The position numbers and the translations under genes were made by a program. The notes under the pieces were generated by a model that searched no databases, had not been told where the DNA came from, and saw only the letters and a list, made by a program, of their open reading frames with translations. Source: RYN-230 sp963793825 (GTDB taxonomy: Bacteria; Actinomycetota; Actinomycetes; Streptosporangiales; Streptosporangiaceae). From it: DNA of 64,000 bases. Below are positions 61,368 through 64,000 of the stretch, piece after piece (position 1 is the stretch's first letter; every line of letters starts with the position of its first letter). The stretch is taken from the NCBI GenBank assembly GCA_963793825.1, contig CAWCBE010000005.1:62001-126000 (forward strand). The letters are read 5' to 3'.

Positions 61368-62632
61368 TGACCGGCGAGCGGGCCGCTGAGGACCTGCTGC
61401 GCGAACTGGCGCCGCAGGTCCTCAGCGTGCTCGTCCGCCGGTTCGGGCAATTCGGCCGGTGCGAGGACGCCACCCAGGAGGCCCTGCTGGCCGCGGCGAC
61501 GCAGTGGCCAACGGAGGGCGTGCCCGCCAGCCCGCGGGGCTGGCTGGTCACCGTGGCCACCCGGCGGCTGCTCGATGCCCTGCGCAGCGAGCAGTCCCGG
61601 CGACGGCGCGAGGAACTGGCCGCCATGACCACGCCGCAGGCGGAACTGCTCAGCCCCCCGGCCGACGCCGGGCCGGGACCGGGCCGGGACGATTCGCTCG
61701 CCCTGCTGCTGACTTGCTGTCATCCGGCCCTGTCCGCACCGGGCCAGATCGCGCTGACGCTGCGCGCGGTCGGCGGCCTGACCACCGCACAGATCGCGGC
61801 CGCCTTCCTGGTTCCCGAGGCCACCATGGCCCAGCGGATCAGCCGGGCCAAGAAGACCATCCGGGACAGCGGCATCCCGCTGGCCATGCCGCCGCCGGGA
61901 CGAGAGCGCGCGCGGCGGCTGGGCGCCGTGCTACACGTGCTGTACCTGATCTTCAACGAGGGTTACGCGGCAGCCGGCGGCCCCGAGCTGACCAGGCCGG
62001 AGCTGACCGGCGAGGCGATCCGGCTGGGCCGCTGGCTGCTCCGGCTGCTGCCCGGGGACCCGGAAGTCGCCGGGCTGGTCGCCCTGATGCTGCTCACCGA
62101 GGCACGCCGCCCGGCGCGGACCCGGCCCGACGGGAGCCTGGTCCCGCTGGAGGAGCAGGACCGGGGCACTTGGGACCGCGCCATGATCGCCGAGGGGACG
62201 GCGCTGCTCACCGGGGCGCTGGCCCGCGGCGAGGCCGGCCCCTACCAGGTCCAGGCGGCCATCGTGGCCGTCCACGACGAGGCGGCCCGGATGGAGGACA
62301 CCGACTGGCCGCAGATCCTGGCCCTGTATGAGCTGCTGGAACGGCTGGCGCCCGGGCCCATGGTCACGCTCAACCGGGCGGTGGCGGCCGCGATGGTGCA
62401 TGGCCCGGGCGCGGGGCTCAGCCTGCTGGCCGGGCTGGAGGCCGACCCCCGGATGCGGTCCCACCACCGGCTGCTGGCCACCCGGGCGCACCTGCTCAGC
62501 ATGGCCGGGGATCAGGCCGCCGCGGCGGCTGGATACCGGGAGGCGGCGCGGCGGGCCCGCAGCGCCCCGGAGCGCCGTCACCTGGCCAGCATGGCCGACC
62601 GCCTGGCGGGCCGTTGGGGCGGAAAAGGCTGA
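61367..62632 (+). CDS. ECF42-type RNA polymerase sigma factor with C-terminal helical domain
   Basis: A 421-residue sigma factor. Region 2 is at about 10-75 (LLRELAPQVLSVLVRRFGQF, CEDATQEALLAAATQWP, GWLVTVATRRLLDALRSEQS), region 4 at about 120-175 (LLLTCCHPALSAPGQIALTL, GGLTTAQIAAAFLVPEATMA). The long C-terminal part (about 185-421, YLIFNEGYAAAGG, ALNRAVA-like VTLNRAVAAAMVHGPGAGL) is the TPR-like extension of ECF42. No anti-sigma gene is present, in line with the family. Translation is coupled to the DGPF gene. Confidence 0.93.
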   Translation: MTGERAAEDLLRELAPQVLSVLVRRFGQFGRCEDATQEALLAAATQWPTEGVPASPRGWLVTVATRRLLDALRSEQSRRRREELAAMTTPQAELLSPPADAGPGPGRDDSLALLLTCCHPALSAPGQIALTLRAVGGLTTAQIAAAFLVPEATMAQRISRAKKTIRDSGIPLAMPPPGRERARRLGAVLHVLYLIFNEGYAAAGGPELTRPELTGEAIRLGRWLLRLLPGDPEVAGLVALMLLTEARRPARTRPDGSLVPLEEQDRGTWDRAMIAEGTALLTGALARGEAGPYQVQAAIVAVHDEAARMEDTDWPQILALYELLERLAPGPMVTLNRAVAAAMVHGPGAGLSLLAGLEADPRMRSHHRLLATRAHLLSMAGDQAAAAAGYREAARRARSAPERRHLASMADRLAGRWGGKG

Positions 62633-62647
62633 GCCGGGTGGGACACG

Positions 62648-62723
62648 AGGCCGGCCAGCGGACGGGAGGGCGGCCCCGCGGGCTCAGGCCGGCCAGCGGA
62701 CGGGAGGGCGGCCCCGCGGGCTC
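62648..62723. repeat. 38-bp tandem direct repeat, two full copies
   Basis: AGGCCGGCCAGCGGACGGGA (first 20 bases of the unit) at 62648 and again at 62686, identical over 38 bp, followed by a partial third copy. It lies between the convergent ends of the sigma factor and ABC permease genes and covers the permease stop codon. Confidence 0.85.
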
Positions 62724-63507
62724 AGGCCGGCCGCTGGGACCGGTGCCGGAACAGCCAGGACGCTGCCGCCAGCGAGACGGCCAGGATGACGCTGCAGTAG
62801 GCGACGGCGAGCAGCGCCTCGTGGCCGGTGGACGCCCCGGTCGATGTGTGCCTCATCCACAGTCCGCGCATCGTCTCCACGATGGGGGTGAACGGCTGGT
62901 GCTCCGCGATGGCCCGCAGGACCGGCGGCAGAGTGCGCGCAGGCACGAAGGCGGTGCTCAGGTACGGGAGGAACATGAAGACGAACGTGACCGAGTTGGC
63001 CGCCTCCACGCTCGGAGTCAGCAGGCCCACGGCCGCGGCCAGCCAGGAAAGGGCCAGGATGAACAGCACGATCAGGCCTGCCGCGGCGAGCCAGCCAGCG
63101 GCCGGCGCGGTGGGCCGCCAGCCGACCCCGAAGCCCACGGCGATCACCAGCGCCGTCGCGAGCAGGTTACGGAGCAGGCTGGCCGCGATCTGGCCGGCCA
63201 GCACCGACGCCCCGCTGACTGGCATCGAGCGGAACCGGTCCACGATGCCAGTACTCATGTCGGTGGCGACGGCGACCGCCGTGGTGCCCGCGCCGAACCC
63301 GGCGCAGAGCACGATCAGGCCGGGCACGACGTAGTCCGCGTAGGAGCCGCCGGTGCGCAGCGCCCCGCCGAAGACGTAGACGAACAGCAGCATCAGCGTG
63401 ACCGGCAGCATCAGCGCGGTGAAGAACGCCTCCGGGTCGCGCCGGGAGCGGCGCACGCAGCGGACCGTCATGACCCGGGAATCGGACAGGGCGGAGGGGA
63501 TGCTCAT
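62722..63507 (-). CDS. ABC-2 type exporter permease (DrrB-like)
   Basis: A 261-residue membrane protein with six helices: ALMLPVTLMLLFVYVFGGAL, ATDMSTGIVDRFRSMPVSGA (DrrB motif), SVEAANSVTFVFMFLPYLST and AFVPARTLPPVLRAIAEHQP. Closely similar in layout to the island's permease (44626-45393). ATG 63507 overlaps the ATPase stop (ATGA), so the two are one translation unit. Confidence 0.92.
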   Translation of the reverse strand: MSIPSALSDSRVMTVRCVRRSRRDPEAFFTALMLPVTLMLLFVYVFGGALRTGGSYADYVVPGLIVLCAGFGAGTTAVAVATDMSTGIVDRFRSMPVSGASVLAGQIAASLLRNLLATALVIAVGFGVGWRPTAPAAGWLAAAGLIVLFILALSWLAAAVGLLTPSVEAANSVTFVFMFLPYLSTAFVPARTLPPVLRAIAEHQPFTPIVETMRGLWMRHTSTGASTGHEALLAVAYCSVILAVSLAAASWLFRHRSQRPA

Positions 63508-64000
63508 CGGGCCAGCTCCTCGGATTCCCGGCGGGGCAGGCCGGCGCCGGTCAGGGACAGGAAGACGTCGTCCAGGCTGGGGCGCAGGATGGCCACCTTG
63601 GCGGCGGGTGCCCCGGCCTGCTCCAGCCCGCCGAGCAGCCTGGTGAGGCTGGCCGCGGTGCCATCGGTGGCGATGTCGGCGGTATGCCGCCGGTCATCCG
63701 CACGGGCCGGGTCAAGGAGGGCGACAGCGCGCCGGTACCCGTCCGCATCGGCGAACCGGAGCCGCACCACGTCCCGGCCCAGGCTGGCCTTCAGCTTCTC
63801 GGGACTGCCGCGGGCGATCACGGCGCCGTGGTCGAGCAGGCAGACCGTGTCGGCCAGCTGGTCCGCCTCTTCCAGGTACTGGGTGGTGAGCAGCACCGTG
63901 ACGCCGCCCTCGACCAGCCGCCGCACGGCCGACCAGAGCTGCTCGCGGCTGCGCGGGTCGAGGCCGGTCGTCGGCTCGTCCAGGACCAGCAGCGCGGGCC
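63504..64000 (-). CDS. ABC transporter ATPase (DrrA-like), cut by the window edge
   Basis: The C-terminal part of an ATP-binding subunit; the gene continues beyond 64000. Visible are Walker B and D-loop (LVLDEPTTGLDPRSREQLW), H-loop TTQYLEEADQLADTVC and the DrrA-type end ILRPSLDDVFLSLTG. The Walker A and signature lie outside the window. A GTG at 63926 is internal, not a start. Confidence 0.9.
   Translation of the reverse strand, partial: PALLVLDEPTTGLDPRSREQLWSAVRRLVEGGVTVLLTTQYLEEADQLADTVCLLDHGAVIARGSPEKLKASLGRDVVRLRFADADGYRRAVALLDPARADDRRHTADIATDGTAASLTRLLGGLEQAGAPAAKVAILRPSLDDVFLSLTGAGLPRRESEELAR

Overview
The window is chromosomal DNA of a high-GC Gram-positive bacterium (Actinomycetota). 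Codons end mostly in G or C, GTG starts are common, and marker families are actinobacterial: IdeR, DUF2530, DUF3027, DUF3263, a CitA-type citrate synthase, a GroEL2 ending in DMDF, and LCP and OtsA proteins. The groEL2 - csp - ThiS-like - thrC - otsA order resembles Streptomyces and Streptosporangiales (from memory). The genus cannot be fixed from sequence alone.

Region 1 (1-32.1 kb) is core chromosome. It holds a SpoIIE-type phosphatase, IdeR, pdxH/citA/serC, a MarR-controlled efflux pump, cold-shock proteins, and groEL2 behind two CIRCE-overlapped promoters. A transcription unit (19.56 to 17.67 kb, minus strand) starts with a SAM riboswitch, then a threonine-synthase-like PLP enzyme, then a ThiS/MoaD-like sulfur carrier. 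A SAM riboswitch is unexpected for threonine synthesis, so this unit may make homocysteine. Further on are otsA, a SAM hydrolase, a subtilase-fold membrane protein that has lost all catalytic residues and carries a PGST repeat tail, plsC, an LCP protein and a secreted S53 peptidase with a PKD domain.

Region 2 (about 32.3-48.6 kb) is an accretion of integrated DNA at a tRNA-Thr(TGT) gene. A 45-bp copy of the tRNA 3' end at 33392-33436 pairs with the tRNA at 48481-48525 and bounds a 15-kb island. Its cargo is a lower-GC membrane protein with nine 51-residue repeats, a broken DinB gene, an SDR, two overlapping tyrosine recombinases flanked by a 13-bp inverted repeat, an AfsR-type regulator, a DrrAB-like exporter and a frameshifted integrase. 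Left of it, an integrase C-terminal scrap and a 16-bp att remnant point to an older element in the same site.

Region 3 (48.6-64 kb) is chromosome again: a LysE exporter, a tandem GNAT protein, a lipoprotein, a frameshifted ECF sigma gene coupled to a membrane partner, an IS4 scrap, an exopolysaccharide locus (GT39, two cellulose-synthase-like GT2, two GH16), an ECF42/DGPF pair and a DrrAB-type transporter cut by the window edge.

Several genes carry single-base frameshifts (near 12.18, 24.08, 47.57 and 51.77 kb), some in G/C runs. Residual assembly errors and true decay cannot be separated here.
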